Assembly: GCA_018385425.1 (NCBI GenBank)
Contig: JAHBAA010000039.1
Location: 1-64,000, forward strand
Direction of reading: 5' to 3'
DNA: 64,000 bases
Source of the DNA: Acetatifactor sp.
GTDB lineage: Bacteria; Bacillota; Clostridia; Lachnospirales; Lachnospiraceae
The notes beneath the pieces are model-generated. The model worked only from the letters and a program-made list of their open reading frames with translations, did not search any database and had not been told where the DNA came from. The translations under genes and the position numbers were made by a program. Of the stretch, positions 42,347 through 51,911 are shown one piece after another. Position 1 is the first letter of the stretch. Each line of letters starts with the position of its first letter.

Positions 42347-45300
42347 GGTTCAGGGATTTAAGTCCTTTGCGAACAAGATCGATTTTCAGTTTCACAATGG
42401 CATCACAGGGATCGTAGGGCCGAATGGCAGCGGAAAGAGTAATGTTGCGGATGCGGTTCGATGGGTACTCGGTGAACAGCGCATCAAACAGCTTCGCGGT
42501 TCCAGCATGCAGGATGTCATTTTCTCGGGAACAGAGAACAGAAAACCTTTGAGTTATGCGTATGTGGCGATCACTTTGGATAATTCTGACCATCAGTTGG
42601 CCATTGATTTTGATGAAGTGACGGTTGCCAGACGTATATACCGTTCCGGAGAAAGTGAATATCTGATCAACGGCAGTATTTGTCGTCTGAAGGATGTCAA
42701 TGAGCTATTCTATGACACCGGTATCGGTAAGGAAGGCTATTCCATCATCGGACAGGGACAGATCGATAAGATTTTGTCCGGAAAGCCTGAGGATCGAAGA
42801 GAACTGTTTGATGAGGCGGCCGGTATTGTGAAATTCAAACGCCGGAAGGTTGCCGCACAGGCAAAGCTGGAGAATGAACAGCAGAATCTGGTTCGTGTGA
42901 CGGATATTCTGACAGAGCTTGAGAAACAGCTGGCTCCTTTGGAGCGGCAGTCCGAGGTGGCGAAGGTATATCTGCGCAAGAAGGAAGAACTGAAGACACT
43001 GGACATCAATGTTTTCCTTCTGGAGCACAATCGTCTGCAGCAGCAGCTGGAAGCGATTGTTGAGAAGCTGAACAATGCCAGGACAGAATATGATGATACC
43101 AACGAGAAGTATCGAAATATCAAGGAAGAATACGAGCGGATCCAATCACAGATCGAGCAGCTGGAGACGGCCATCGAAGAGGCGAGGAATGCAGTCACCA
43201 CAGCGGACCTGACAAGAGGGAAGCTGGAGGGAGAGATCAATGTCCTGAAGGAACGTATCAATTCCGCGAAGGGCAGCGAGTCCCATCTGATGAACAGAAA
43301 GGCTGCGCTGGAAGAAGAGATCTCGGAGAAAGAAAAGGCGAAAGCAGGCTTCTTAAGCGAGAAGGAAGAAATCGATGCAGAACTTGATTCCTTGCTGCGG
43401 ACTGCAGGTGAAAAGCAGAAAGCACTGGAGGAGATTCAGAATCAGATCGCTGAGCTCAACGCCATGATCGAAGCCGGTAAGAATACGATCATCGCAAATC
43501 TGAATCAGCGGGCGGTGATCAAGTCCAAACTGGGTCGTTTTGACACCATGCTGGAGCAGATCGGATTCCGAAAGGCAGAACTTCAGGCAAGACTTCTGCG
43601 TGCAAAATCCGATGAGGCGGCCAGAGAGGAAGACATCAGAAAGCTGGAGGAGGATTATGAGGCTGCCTGTGAGGCGGTGCGCCTTTTGAACGAGCAGGAG
43701 GCAGAGGGCAATCTGAAATTGGGAGAGATCCGGGAAGATCTGACCAAGAAGGATGCACTGCTTCGAGAGAGACAGGCAGCATACCATCAGGAAAAGTCCA
43801 AGCTGGAAGCTTTGTCCAATCTGACCGAGAGATATGAAGGCTATGGCGGAAGCGTGAAGAGGGTCATGGAGCAGAAGGACTCTCACAAGGGGATCATCGG
43901 TGTCGTTGCTGATATCATTCAGGCGGAGAAGAAGTACGAGACTGCCATTGAGACTGCACTAGGCGGAAATATCCAGAATATTGTCACCGACAACGAAGAG
44001 ACTGCCAAAAAGATGATTCAGTTTCTGAAGGATAACCGGTACGGACGTGCCACCTTCCTTCCGTTGACCAGTATTCAAAAACCCCAGGAATTCAAGAATC
44101 CCGAGAGCCTGAAGGAACCCGGTGTGCTCGGAATGGCGGATGAACTTGTACAGATCGATGAAAAGTACCGCAATGTTGCCCGGGCTATGTTGGGGCGCAT
44201 TTTGGTTGTGGATACGGTGGACCATGCGATCAGGATCGCGAAGAAATATGATTACGGCATCCGTATGGTTACTCTGGAAGGAGAACTGCTTGTTCCCGGC
44301 GGTGCGATCAGCGGAGGTGCTTTCAAGAATAACAGCAACCTTTTGGGCAGACGAAGAGAGATAGAAGAGCTGGAGAAGAAGGTAAAGGAGCTCCTTTCTT
44401 CCATTGATCAGATGAATCGGGAGATCGATAAGACCAAGTCTGAGAGAAATCAGCTGCGTATGGCGCTTGAAAATCTAAAGATGGATCTTCAGCGCAAGTC
44501 CATTGAGCAGAATACTTTGCGGCTGAGTCTGGAGCAGGCGAAGGAACGGATGGAGGAGGAGACGGAGACTTTCTCCTCGCTGAAACAGGAAGAGAAAGAG
44601 ATCGAGGATCAGATCTTTCAGATCAAAAACGAAAAGGAAGCTGTGCAGCGTGATCTGGAAACCAGTGAAGGCTCCGAGCAGAAAATTACAGACTCTATCG
44701 CGGCTGCCCAGAAAGAACTGGAGGGGCTGAGGAGAGCGGAAAGTGAAGCATCTTCCCTTGTCAGCGAGTGGGAACTGAAGGTTCAGAAGATGCGTCAGGT
44801 ATACGGCTTCAAACAGGACAATGTCAATCGTATCGAGGAAGAGATTGCTCGTTCCAACAGCGAACTTGCAGAGATTTTGGAAGCGCTTCAATCGAATTCA
44901 CAGGACATTGAGGACAAACTCCATAATATCACCGAAATTGAGAAGACCATAGAGGCCTCCTTTGTCTGTCAGACGGAGTCTGAGAAGACGCTGAAGGACA
45001 GCCAGGTTCGCAGAGAAGAGCTGGTTTCCAGGCAAAAGAATTTCTTTGACAGACGGGAGGAGCTTGCAGAAAGGATATCAGCCCTGGACAAGGAGGTCTA
45101 TCGTCTGACTGCTCAGAAGGAAAAGGCAGAGGAGAGTATTGACGCTCAGATCAACTATATGTGGAGCGAGTATGAGATCACCCTGTCCGATGCCTCCACC
45201 CTACGCGATGAAAGCATGAATGATCTCGGTTCTATGAAGAAGCAGATCTATACCGTGAAGGATGAGATCAAAAAGTTGGGCCCTGTCAATGTCAATGCAA

Positions 45301-45884
45301 TTGAGGACTATAAGAATCTGATTGAGAGATACACCTTCTTAAAGACCCAGCACGATGATCTGGTAGAGGCGGAGCGTTCTCTGCTTCAGATCATTTCGGA
45401 ATTGGATGCCTCCATGAGAAAACAGTTCACAGAGAAATTCGCTGAGATCAATCGGGAATTTGATAAGGTGTTTAAGGAATTGTTCGGCGGAGGTAAAGGT
45501 ACGCTTGAACTGCTGGAGGATGAGGATATTCTGGAGGCAGGCGTGCGTATTATTGCCCAGCCCCCCGGAAAGAAGCTGCAGAATATGATGCAGTTGTCCG
45601 GCGGAGAGAAAGCATTGACGGCAATTTCACTGCTCTTTGCCATCCAGAACCTGAAGCCGTCACCGTTCTGTCTTCTGGATGAGATCGAGGCGGCATTGGA
45701 CGACTCCAATGTGGGCAGGTTTGCAAAATATCTTCACAAGCTGACGAAAAATACTCAGTTTATAGTCATTACCCACAGAAGAGGCACCATGGAGCAGGTG
45801 GACCGTCTGTATGGAATTACCATGCAGGAGAAGGGAGTATCCAAATTGGTAAGTGTCAACCTGATCGATAACGATCTGACCTAA
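42327..45884 (+). CDS. smc: Chromosome segregation protein SMC
   Basis: 1185-aa SMC ATPase for chromosome compaction, working with ScpA/ScpB. N-terminal head with Walker A GPNGSGKS (residues ~32-39) and the Q-loop; coiled coil to about residue 500; hinge at about 500-680 (GYGGSVKRVMEQKD, GAISGG); return coiled coil; C-terminal head with signature LSGGEKALTA and Walker B CLLDEIEAALDDSN. The length matches the family. It overlaps rnc by 20 bases and precedes ftsY by 21. Confidence 0.97.
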   Translation: MYLKSIEVQGFKSFANKIDFQFHNGITGIVGPNGSGKSNVADAVRWVLGEQRIKQLRGSSMQDVIFSGTENRKPLSYAYVAITLDNSDHQLAIDFDEVTVARRIYRSGESEYLINGSICRLKDVNELFYDTGIGKEGYSIIGQGQIDKILSGKPEDRRELFDEAAGIVKFKRRKVAAQAKLENEQQNLVRVTDILTELEKQLAPLERQSEVAKVYLRKKEELKTLDINVFLLEHNRLQQQLEAIVEKLNNARTEYDDTNEKYRNIKEEYERIQSQIEQLETAIEEARNAVTTADLTRGKLEGEINVLKERINSAKGSESHLMNRKAALEEEISEKEKAKAGFLSEKEEIDAELDSLLRTAGEKQKALEEIQNQIAELNAMIEAGKNTIIANLNQRAVIKSKLGRFDTMLEQIGFRKAELQARLLRAKSDEAAREEDIRKLEEDYEAACEAVRLLNEQEAEGNLKLGEIREDLTKKDALLRERQAAYHQEKSKLEALSNLTERYEGYGGSVKRVMEQKDSHKGIIGVVADIIQAEKKYETAIETALGGNIQNIVTDNEETAKKMIQFLKDNRYGRATFLPLTSIQKPQEFKNPESLKEPGVLGMADELVQIDEKYRNVARAMLGRILVVDTVDHAIRIAKKYDYGIRMVTLEGELLVPGGAISGGAFKNNSNLLGRRREIEELEKKVKELLSSIDQMNREIDKTKSERNQLRMALENLKMDLQRKSIEQNTLRLSLEQAKERMEEETETFSSLKQEEKEIEDQIFQIKNEKEAVQRDLETSEGSEQKITDSIAAAQKELEGLRRAESEASSLVSEWELKVQKMRQVYGFKQDNVNRIEEEIARSNSELAEILEALQSNSQDIEDKLHNITEIEKTIEASFVCQTESEKTLKDSQVRREELVSRQKNFFDRREELAERISALDKEVYRLTAQKEKAEESIDAQINYMWSEYEITLSDASTLRDESMNDLGSMKKQIYTVKDEIKKLGPVNVNAIEDYKNLIERYTFLKTQHDDLVEAERSLLQIISELDASMRKQFTEKFAEINREFDKVFKELFGGGKGTLELLEDEDILEAGVRIIAQPPGKKLQNMMQLSGGEKALTAISLLFAIQNLKPSPFCLLDEIEAALDDSNVGRFAKYLHKLTKNTQFIVITHRRGTMEQVDRLYGITMQEKGVSKLVSVNLIDNDLT

Positions 45885-45905
45885 GGAAAGAAAGAGGACA
45901 GAGGT

Positions 45906-46862
45906 ATGAGTAAGGAAAAGAAAGGCTTTTTTGCCAGACTAAAGGAAGGACTCACGAAGACAAGGGACAATATCGTTCGCGGAATCGACAGGGTGTTCAG
46001 CGGGTTTTCTGCCATTGATGAGGATTTCTTCGAAGAACTGGAAGAGATTCTGATTATGGGCGATATCGGTGTGACTGCCACCGGTCAGATCATTGAACGA
46101 TTAAAGGAACAGATCCGGGAGAAACATATCAAGGAACCTTCCGAATGTAAGCAGCTGCTGATCGACAGCATCAAAGAACAGATGCGTGTGGATGAGACGG
46201 CGTATGAGTTCGAGAACAGGCAGTCTGTCATTATGGTGATCGGAGTTAACGGAGTGGGCAAGACTACCTCTGTTGGAAAGCTGGCAGGAAAGCTGAAGGA
46301 CAACGGCAGAAAGGTATTGATCGCCGCTGCAGATACTTTCCGTGCGGCTGCCGGAGACCAGCTTGCTGAGTGGGCAAAGAGAGCAGAGGTTCCCATGGTG
46401 GGCGGCAATGAAGGGGCAGACCCCGCCAGCGTTGTCTATGACGCAGTCAGCGCGGCTAAGGCGAGGGGAGTGGATGTGCTTCTGATTGACACTGCGGGGA
46501 GACTTCACAACAAGAAAAATCTGATGGAAGAGCTGCGCAAAATGAACCGTATCATTGACAGAGAGTATCCGGATGCACACCGGGAGAATCTGATCGTTTT
46601 GGATGGTACCACCGGACAGAATGCTCTGGTGCAGGCGAGAGAATTCGGCGATGTGGCGAATCTCACCGGTATTATTCTGACCAAGATGGACGGGACTGCA
46701 AAGGGCGGCATTGCCGTGGCCATTCAGTCTGAACTGAAGATTCCGGTAAAATATATCGGTGTGGGTGAGACCATCGAGGATCTGCAGAAGTTTGATTCCG
46801 ATGAATTTGTCAATGCACTGTTTGATTGTAAAAGGGAAGAGGATAGGAACGATGGAGAATAA
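45906..46862 (+). CDS. ftsY: Signal recognition particle receptor FtsY
   Basis: 318-aa SRP receptor GTPase with a short positively charged N-terminus and N and G domains. GVNGVGKTTSVGKLA (G1), DTFRAAAGDQL (G2), DTAGRLHNK (G3), TKMDGTAKGG (G4) and GVGETIEDLQKFD. No long acidic A domain, as usual in Firmicutes. It follows smc in the conserved order. The last 11 bases overlap ilvA, which joins an amino acid gene to this operon. Confidence 0.96.
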   Translation: MSKEKKGFFARLKEGLTKTRDNIVRGIDRVFSGFSAIDEDFFEELEEILIMGDIGVTATGQIIERLKEQIREKHIKEPSECKQLLIDSIKEQMRVDETAYEFENRQSVIMVIGVNGVGKTTSVGKLAGKLKDNGRKVLIAAADTFRAAAGDQLAEWAKRAEVPMVGGNEGADPASVVYDAVSAAKARGVDVLLIDTAGRLHNKKNLMEELRKMNRIIDREYPDAHRENLIVLDGTTGQNALVQAREFGDVANLTGIILTKMDGTAKGGIAVAIQSELKIPVKYIGVGETIEDLQKFDSDEFVNALFDCKREEDRNDGE

Positions 46863-48075
46863 GGCGTTAACGTTGGAAAGCTTTGAGAGAGCTTGTGAGA
46901 TCGTAAAAAAGGTGACACTGGAGACAAAACTGGTATACAGTGACTATCTCAGCAGTCAGACCGGAAACAGGGTTTTCCTGAAGCCCGAAAACATGCAGTT
47001 TACCGGAGCTTATAAGGTTCGGGGAGCCTACTATAAAATGAGTACCCTGACCGAGGAGGAACGTGCCAAGGGTCTGATCACCGCATCTGCAGGCAATCAT
47101 GCCCAGGGCGTGGCGTATGCTGCAAAGTGTTATGGGGCGAGAGCTGTCATCGTCATGCCTACTACCACACCTCTGATCAAGGTGAATCGTACCAAGAGCT
47201 ACGGCGCCGAAGTGATCCTTCATGGCAATGTATACGACGAAGCCTGTGCAAAGGCCTATGAGCTTGCCGAAGAGCATGGCTATACCTTTATTCATCCTTT
47301 TGATGATCTGGATGTGGCAACCGGTCAGGGAACGATTGCTATGGAGATCTTCAAGGAATTACCTCTGGTAGATTACATTTTGGTTCCCATCGGGGGCGGC
47401 GGACTGGCAACCGGTGTTTCCACACTGGCAAAACAGTTAAATCCCAAGATCAAAGTGATTGGAGTGGAGCCTGCCGGGGCAAACTGTATGCAGGTATCTC
47501 TGCAGAAGGATCAGGTTACAACGTTGCCTTCTGTCAGCACCATTGCAGACGGCACTGCGGTGAAGACTCCCGGAAGCAAACTATTTCCCTTTATCAAGGA
47601 GAATCTGGACGACATCATCACGGTTGAGGATGAGGACCTGGTAGTTTCCTTCCTGGACATGGTAGAAAACCATAAGATGATCGTGGAAAATTCCGGTTTG
47701 CTTTCTGTTGCAGCTTTGAAGAAGTTAAATGTGAAAGACAAGCGTATCGTCTGCATCCTGAGCGGAGGAAATATGGATGTGATCACAATGTCCTCCGTGG
47801 TTCAGCAGGGGTTGATTTTCCGTGACAGGATCTTCACGGTGTCTGTTCTCCTGCCGGATAAGCCCGGTGAACTCTGCAGGGTATCCGGAATCATCGCAGC
47901 AGAAAACGGTAATGTTATCAAGCTGGAGCACAATCAGTTTGTCTCCATCAATCGAAATGCGGCTGTGGAACTCCGTATCACGCTGGAGGCCTTTGGCACG
48001 GATCACAAGGCACAGATCATGGCAGCTTTGGAAAAGGAAGGCTATAAGCCAAAACTGGTGCGTACCAATATATAG
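46852..48075 (+). CDS. ilvA: Threonine ammonia-lyase with ACT domain
   Basis: 407-aa PLP enzyme deaminating threonine to 2-oxobutanoate. Lys55 in FTGAYKVRGAYYKM is the PLP lysine; SAGNHAQGVAYAA and the glycine loop PIGGGGLATG follow. A C-terminal ACT domain (about residues 325-405) makes it the single-ACT form, seen in both biosynthetic and degradative short enzymes of Firmicutes. ATG 46852 overlaps the ftsY end; the frame is open further upstream but without a site. Confidence 0.93.
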   Translation: MENKALTLESFERACEIVKKVTLETKLVYSDYLSSQTGNRVFLKPENMQFTGAYKVRGAYYKMSTLTEEERAKGLITASAGNHAQGVAYAAKCYGARAVIVMPTTTPLIKVNRTKSYGAEVILHGNVYDEACAKAYELAEEHGYTFIHPFDDLDVATGQGTIAMEIFKELPLVDYILVPIGGGGLATGVSTLAKQLNPKIKVIGVEPAGANCMQVSLQKDQVTTLPSVSTIADGTAVKTPGSKLFPFIKENLDDIITVEDEDLVVSFLDMVENHKMIVENSGLLSVAALKKLNVKDKRIVCILSGGNMDVITMSSVVQQGLIFRDRIFTVSVLLPDKPGELCRVSGIIAAENGNVIKLEHNQFVSINRNAAVELRITLEAFGTDHKAQIMAALEKEGYKPKLVRTNI

Positions 48076-48087
48076 TGGGGGTTGTTC

Positions 48088-48987
48088 ATGACGAACGGTT
48101 TGCAGGAAGAGTTTCGTTTCGAAGAGAAGAAATCCATACGTAGGCGGATGGGGGACTATCTCGTTATCACCATTGGCGCTTTTGTTTATTCGGCAGCGGT
48201 CAGTCTCTTTCTGGATCCCAATCGGCTGGCACCCGGCGGCGTTACCGGTATCGCCATTATGCTGAGCAAGTATACTGGGATGGAGACCGGAACCTGGGTG
48301 CTGCTGATCAATCTGCCGATTCTGGCGATCGGAATGTGGAAGTTTGGGTTGAGATTTCTGCTCTCCACTCTGTATTGTACCGCAATGACATCCTTGTTTA
48401 TCAATGTACTGTCGCCCATCGGTGCGGTGACGGTGGATCCGTTGCTTGCGTCTCTTGCCGGGGGAGCGCTGATGGCAATCGGTATCGGCTTGGTCTTTAA
48501 GGCCGGTGCTACCAGCGGCGGAACCGATATTCTCGTGAAGCTTCTGCGGCTGAAGTTCCCCTACCTGAAGACGGGGGCGTTGTTTTTGCTGACGGATGCC
48601 TGTATCGTGGCTTTGTCAGGTGTGGTATTTCAGGATGTCGATGTGGCGCTCTATGCCGGTCTGGTTGTTGTGGTTAATTCTCTTTTGTTGGATGTTGTCC
48701 TCTATGGCAGAGATGAGGCTAAGCTTCTAGTTATCATCAGTGATTGTCACGAAGCCATTGCACGTCGCTTGCTGGAAGAGATGGACATCGGTGTTACTTT
48801 TTTGGAGGGCAGCGGTGCTTACAGCGGAAAGGATAAGAGGGTGATCCTGTGTGCGATCAAGAAGCAGGTCTCACACAGGGCAGAGGAAATTGTTCGACAG
48901 GAAGATCCTGCCGTGTTTATGATCGTTACCAGTGCCACGGAGATCTACGGAGAGGGATACAAGAGCCTGTTCAGTGAAAAAATATAG
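48088..48987 (+). CDS. YitT family membrane protein
   Basis: 299-aa membrane protein of the YitT (DUF161 plus C-terminal DUF2179) family. About five to six membrane spans in residues ~20-190 (FLDPNRLAPGGVTGIAIML, FKAGATSGGTDILVKLLR), and a soluble DUF2179 domain at about residues 215-299 (GVTFLEGSGAYSG, ending in TSATEIYGEGY). The transported substrate is unknown. ATG 48088 follows GGGGG; a TTG lies two codons earlier. It starts 12 bases after ilvA and ends the operon at a terminator. Confidence 0.88.
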   Translation: MTNGLQEEFRFEEKKSIRRRMGDYLVITIGAFVYSAAVSLFLDPNRLAPGGVTGIAIMLSKYTGMETGTWVLLINLPILAIGMWKFGLRFLLSTLYCTAMTSLFINVLSPIGAVTVDPLLASLAGGALMAIGIGLVFKAGATSGGTDILVKLLRLKFPYLKTGALFLLTDACIVALSGVVFQDVDVALYAGLVVVVNSLLLDVVLYGRDEAKLLVIISDCHEAIARRLLEEMDIGVTFLEGSGAYSGKDKRVILCAIKKQVSHRAEEIVRQEDPAVFMIVTSATEIYGEGYKSLFSEKI

Positions 48988-48995
48988 TGGTTTTG

Positions 48996-49037
48996 GAGGG
49001 GGAGAGGTTTTCTGAAAAAATGTCTCCCTCTTTTTTG
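48996..49037 (+). terminator. Terminator after the YitT gene
   Basis: GAGGGGGAGA and TCTCCCTC stem with a loop of about 13 bases, then TTTTTT. Confidence 0.8.
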
Positions 49038-49057
49038 AAAAAAAGTGATTTTACCAG

Positions 49058-49106
49058 TTGACGAAACCATATAATTGTGTAAAAATAAGAAATGTAAACG
49101 CTTACA
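49058..49106 (+). promoter_or_regulatory. Promoter and CcpA cre site for eda-kdgK
   Basis: TTGACG (49058-49063) with TAAAAA about 16 bases later is a plausible promoter. ATGTAAACGCTTACA (49092-49106) matches the cre consensus WTGNAANCGNWNNCW at every fixed position, just downstream of the -10, a repressing position. Confidence 0.75.
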
Positions 49107-49204
49107 TTTTTGAATTCTCACAGGTGTTTTTTCAGAAATGGAAGGGGTTTCGAAGATCAAGCCAGAATAATTTGATTGTCCTGTGGACAGAAAGAGGGAG
49201 AAGA

Positions 49205-49843
49205 ATGAATCAGGTATTGGAGCAGTTTCAGAAAATCGGAATCATTCCTGTAGTGGTATTGGATGATGCGAAGGATGCAGAACCCTTGGGACGTGCATTG
49301 ATGGAGGGTGGTCTTCCCTGTGCTGAGGTAACTTTTCGTACCGCAGCGGCAGAAGAGGCGATCCGCATTATGAGTGAGAAATTTCCTGATATGCTTGTGG
49401 GAGCAGGTACCGTGCTTACGACAGAACAGGTAGATCGTGCGGTTGCAGCAGGTGCAAAGTTTATTGTCAGCCCCGGAATTAACCCCAAGGTGGTAGAGTA
49501 CTGTGTGAAGAAGAATATTCCCATCACCCCCGGCACCTGTAACCCCAGCAATGTTGAGACTGCATTGGAATTTGGCCTTGAGGTCGTGAAGTTCTTCCCT
49601 GCGGAGCAGGCCGGCGGACTGAACTATATCAAAGCGATCGCGGCACCCTATACCGGGGTGAAATTCATGCCTACAGGCGGAATCAATGCGACCAATGTCA
49701 GAGAATATCTGAAGTATAACAGAATTATTGCCTGCGGCGGCAGCTGGATGGTTAAGGGTGATCTGATCAAGGCCGGTGATTTTGAAAAGATCAAAGAGCT
49801 GACCGCAGAGGCTGCAGCGATCGTAAAAGAAATTCGTGGATAA
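49205..49843 (+). CDS. eda: KDPG / 4-hydroxy-2-oxoglutarate aldolase
   Basis: 212-aa class I aldolase splitting 2-keto-3-deoxy-6-phosphogluconate to pyruvate and glyceraldehyde-3-phosphate. EVTFRTAAAEEAI, VGAGTVLT, FIVSPG, PGTCNPSN, the Schiff-base Lys in VKFFPAEQAGG and FMPTGGI are the family blocks. ATG 49205 follows AGAGGGAGAAG; the frame is open upstream to 49058. It forms an operon with the sugar kinase and sits behind a cre site, so it is likely repressed by good carbon sources and used for uronate or pectin breakdown. Confidence 0.95.
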   Translation: MNQVLEQFQKIGIIPVVVLDDAKDAEPLGRALMEGGLPCAEVTFRTAAAEEAIRIMSEKFPDMLVGAGTVLTTEQVDRAVAAGAKFIVSPGINPKVVEYCVKKNIPITPGTCNPSNVETALEFGLEVVKFFPAEQAGGLNYIKAIAAPYTGVKFMPTGGINATNVREYLKYNRIIACGGSWMVKGDLIKAGDFEKIKELTAEAAAIVKEIRG

Positions 49844-49866
49844 AAGAAACTGGAGGAAATAAGACA

Positions 49867-50964
49867 ATGGATTTGAATTTGAGACCTGCCAATGAGTGTA
49901 CCTTTGATGCTGTATCTTTAGGAGAAGTAATGCTTCGTCTGGATCCCGGTGAGGGCCGTATTCGTACCGCCAGAAGCTTTCGTGCCTGGGAAGGCGGTGG
50001 AGAGTACAATGTAGTCAGAGGACTTCGCAGATGCTTTGGGCTGAAGACTGCCGTGATCACTGCTTTTGCAGACAATGAAGTCGGAAAACTGATGGAGGAT
50101 TTCATCCTTCAGGGCGGAGTTGATACCTCCCTGATCAAGTGGATGCCCACCGATGGTATCGGCCGTGTATGCAGAAACGGTCTGAATTTTACAGAGCGCG
50201 GCTTTGGTATCCGTGGTGCGGTAGGCTGTTCCGACAGAGCAAACACTGCTATTTCCAAGGCTACTCCCGACGATTTTGATTTCGAGTATATTTTTGGCAC
50301 ACTTGGTGTCCGTTGGTTACATACCGGCGGCATTTACGCTGCTCTTTCAGAGCAGTCCTGTGAGACCGTTCTCGCTGCCATCAAGACCGCTAAGAAGTAC
50401 GGCACCATCGTTTCTTACGATCTGAACTATCGTCCTTCCATGTGGAGTGCGATCGGCGGCCTTGCCAAGGCGCAGGAAGTCAATAAGGAAATTGCCAAGT
50501 ATGTCGATGTGATGATCGGCAACGAGGAGGACTTTACAGCTTGCCTTGGTTTTGAGATCGAGGGCAACGACGAGAATTTGAAGGAACTGAATATCGAAGG
50601 CTACAAAAAGATGATCAACAATGCCGTACAGGTATATCCTAACTTCAAGGCTGTTGCAACCACCCTTCGTACCGTCAGAACCGCTACAGTGAATGACTGG
50701 AGTGCTCTCTGCTGGGCAGGCGGGGAGATCTACAAGGCAAAGCAGTATGATGCGCTTGAGATCATGGACCGCGTAGGCGGCGGTGATTCCTTCGCTTCCG
50801 GTTTGATCTATGGTTTGATGACCACCGGTGATGCTGAGATTGCCGTAAATTACGGGGCAGCACATGGTGCATTGGCTATGACCACACCCGGTGATACTAC
50901 TATGGCGAGCAAGAAGGAAGTTGAGGCTATCATGGGCGGAGCCGGAGCTCGCGTACAGAGATAG
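49867..50964 (+). CDS. kdgK: PfkB-family sugar kinase, likely 2-keto-3-deoxygluconate kinase
   Basis: 365-aa ribokinase-fold kinase. SLGEVMLRLDPGEG at the start, the GGGEYNVVRGL substrate region and the catalytic GGGDSFASGLIYGLM, where Asp is the general base. Its position directly after eda (23-base gap) and the shared cre site indicate the 2-keto-3-deoxygluconate to KDPG step. It is a little longer than E. coli KdgK. Other sugars cannot be excluded from sequence alone. Confidence 0.88.
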   Translation: MDLNLRPANECTFDAVSLGEVMLRLDPGEGRIRTARSFRAWEGGGEYNVVRGLRRCFGLKTAVITAFADNEVGKLMEDFILQGGVDTSLIKWMPTDGIGRVCRNGLNFTERGFGIRGAVGCSDRANTAISKATPDDFDFEYIFGTLGVRWLHTGGIYAALSEQSCETVLAAIKTAKKYGTIVSYDLNYRPSMWSAIGGLAKAQEVNKEIAKYVDVMIGNEEDFTACLGFEIEGNDENLKELNIEGYKKMINNAVQVYPNFKAVATTLRTVRTATVNDWSALCWAGGEIYKAKQYDALEIMDRVGGGDSFASGLIYGLMTTGDAEIAVNYGAAHGALAMTTPGDTTMASKKEVEAIMGGAGARVQR

Positions 50965-50985
50965 ACACTTTTGTCGGATCATTCA

Positions 50986-51026
50986 CCTGAAAGCTCTGTG
51001 GAAACACAGGCTTTCAGGTTTTTTTG
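50986..51026 (+). terminator. Terminator after kdgK
   Basis: CCTGAAAGC-TCTGTG and CACAG-GCTTTCAGG stem with GAAA-like loop, then seven T residues. The T tail touches the next promoter. Confidence 0.92.
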
Positions 51027-51052
51027 TCTTTTTTTTCAGAGTATGCTATAAT
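51024..51052 (+). promoter_or_regulatory. Promoter for the exonuclease gene
   Basis: TTGTCT (51024-51029), 17 bases, TATAAT (51047-51052) with TG before it (extended -10). The -35 overlaps the kdgK terminator T run. Confidence 0.75.
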
Positions 51053-51097
51053 AGATCCATATGTGGAAAATATGTCGCAGAAAGGCGGAAAATACAG

Positions 51098-51787
51098 ATG
51101 ATTAAGGTTTTCGTTGACCTGGAGTTTTGTGAGGTGAATAAGAAAATTCGAAGAGATTTGAAATATTGCAGGTGCGAGATTATTCAGATCGGTGCAGTAA
51201 AGCTGAATGACGAGAACTGCATCATCGATCGGTATGATCGCTTTGTCAAGCCGGTGTACGGTGAGATCAGCAGTTTTATCACTGACCTGACCCATATCTC
51301 GGAGAAAGATCTCTGCGGAGCCTGTGGCTTTGAGGAAGCCATGGATGATTTTCTGGCCTGGATCGGAGAGGAAGAGACAACGATGTACTCCTGGAGCAAT
51401 TCTGATGCCGGACAGATCCGTCAGGAGAGCCGCTGTAAGGGATATGATGATCCAAGATTGCAGCAGTTGCTGAGCAGTTGGGTAGATTTTCAGAAGGTGT
51501 TCTCCGGAATCCTGCAGGTGAAACAGGCGATCAAGCTGGAGGCTGCTTTGAATGGAGCGGGGATTACCTTCGAGGGCTGTCCTCATGCTGCATTGGCCGA
51601 TGCGGAGAATACTGCCCGCCTGTTTGCACTGACACAGGACGAGGAGGCCTTTGAAGAAAGTGCGAAGTCGATTCTGGAACTGCTTCGGCCGAAGCCCGCA
51701 TTGTCAGTTTCCCTTGGAAGCTTCTTCTCTGAGGAACTGCTCCGGCAGCTGCAGGGAGAGGAACCTGTAGAGGAGAACCCGGATTGA
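51098..51787 (+). CDS. DEDDh 3'-5' exonuclease domain protein
   Basis: 229-aa exonuclease of the RNase T / DNA polymerase III epsilon type, similar to stand-alone KapD-like proteins. VFVDLEF (DxE), the middle Asp in SWSNSDAGQIRQE and the final H...D in CPHAALADAENTARL form the DEDDh site. Residues ~185-229 are a non-conserved, acidic tail. ATG 51098 follows AAAGGCGG. The substrate (DNA or RNA) is not known. It stands alone between its own promoter and the palindromic promoter of the ylxM operon. Confidence 0.85.
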   Translation: MIKVFVDLEFCEVNKKIRRDLKYCRCEIIQIGAVKLNDENCIIDRYDRFVKPVYGEISSFITDLTHISEKDLCGACGFEEAMDDFLAWIGEEETTMYSWSNSDAGQIRQESRCKGYDDPRLQQLLSSWVDFQKVFSGILQVKQAIKLEAALNGAGITFEGCPHAALADAENTARLFALTQDEEAFEESAKSILELLRPKPALSVSLGSFFSEELLRQLQGEEPVEENPD

Positions 51788-51817
51788 TGAAAAGACTTTT
51801 CAGAATTATAAAAGATG

Positions 51818-51873
51818 GCAAAGCAAGGTGTCAAGAAAAAATACTTGACACCTTGCTTTGCTTGTAGTATAGT
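51818..51873 (+). promoter_or_regulatory. ylxM-ffh promoter overlapped by an 18-bp perfect inverted repeat
   Basis: TTGACA (51845-51850), 17 bases, TATAGT (51868-51873). An 18-bp perfect inverted repeat (arms 51818-51835 and 51844-51861, 8-base loop) contains the -35 and most of the spacer in its right arm. No T run follows the right arm, so it is not a typical terminator; it may be an operator. Confidence 0.75.
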
Positions 51874-51911
51874 GAACGAGGTTGAGGATGTGGAAGGAAG
51901 GAATCGCTTGC

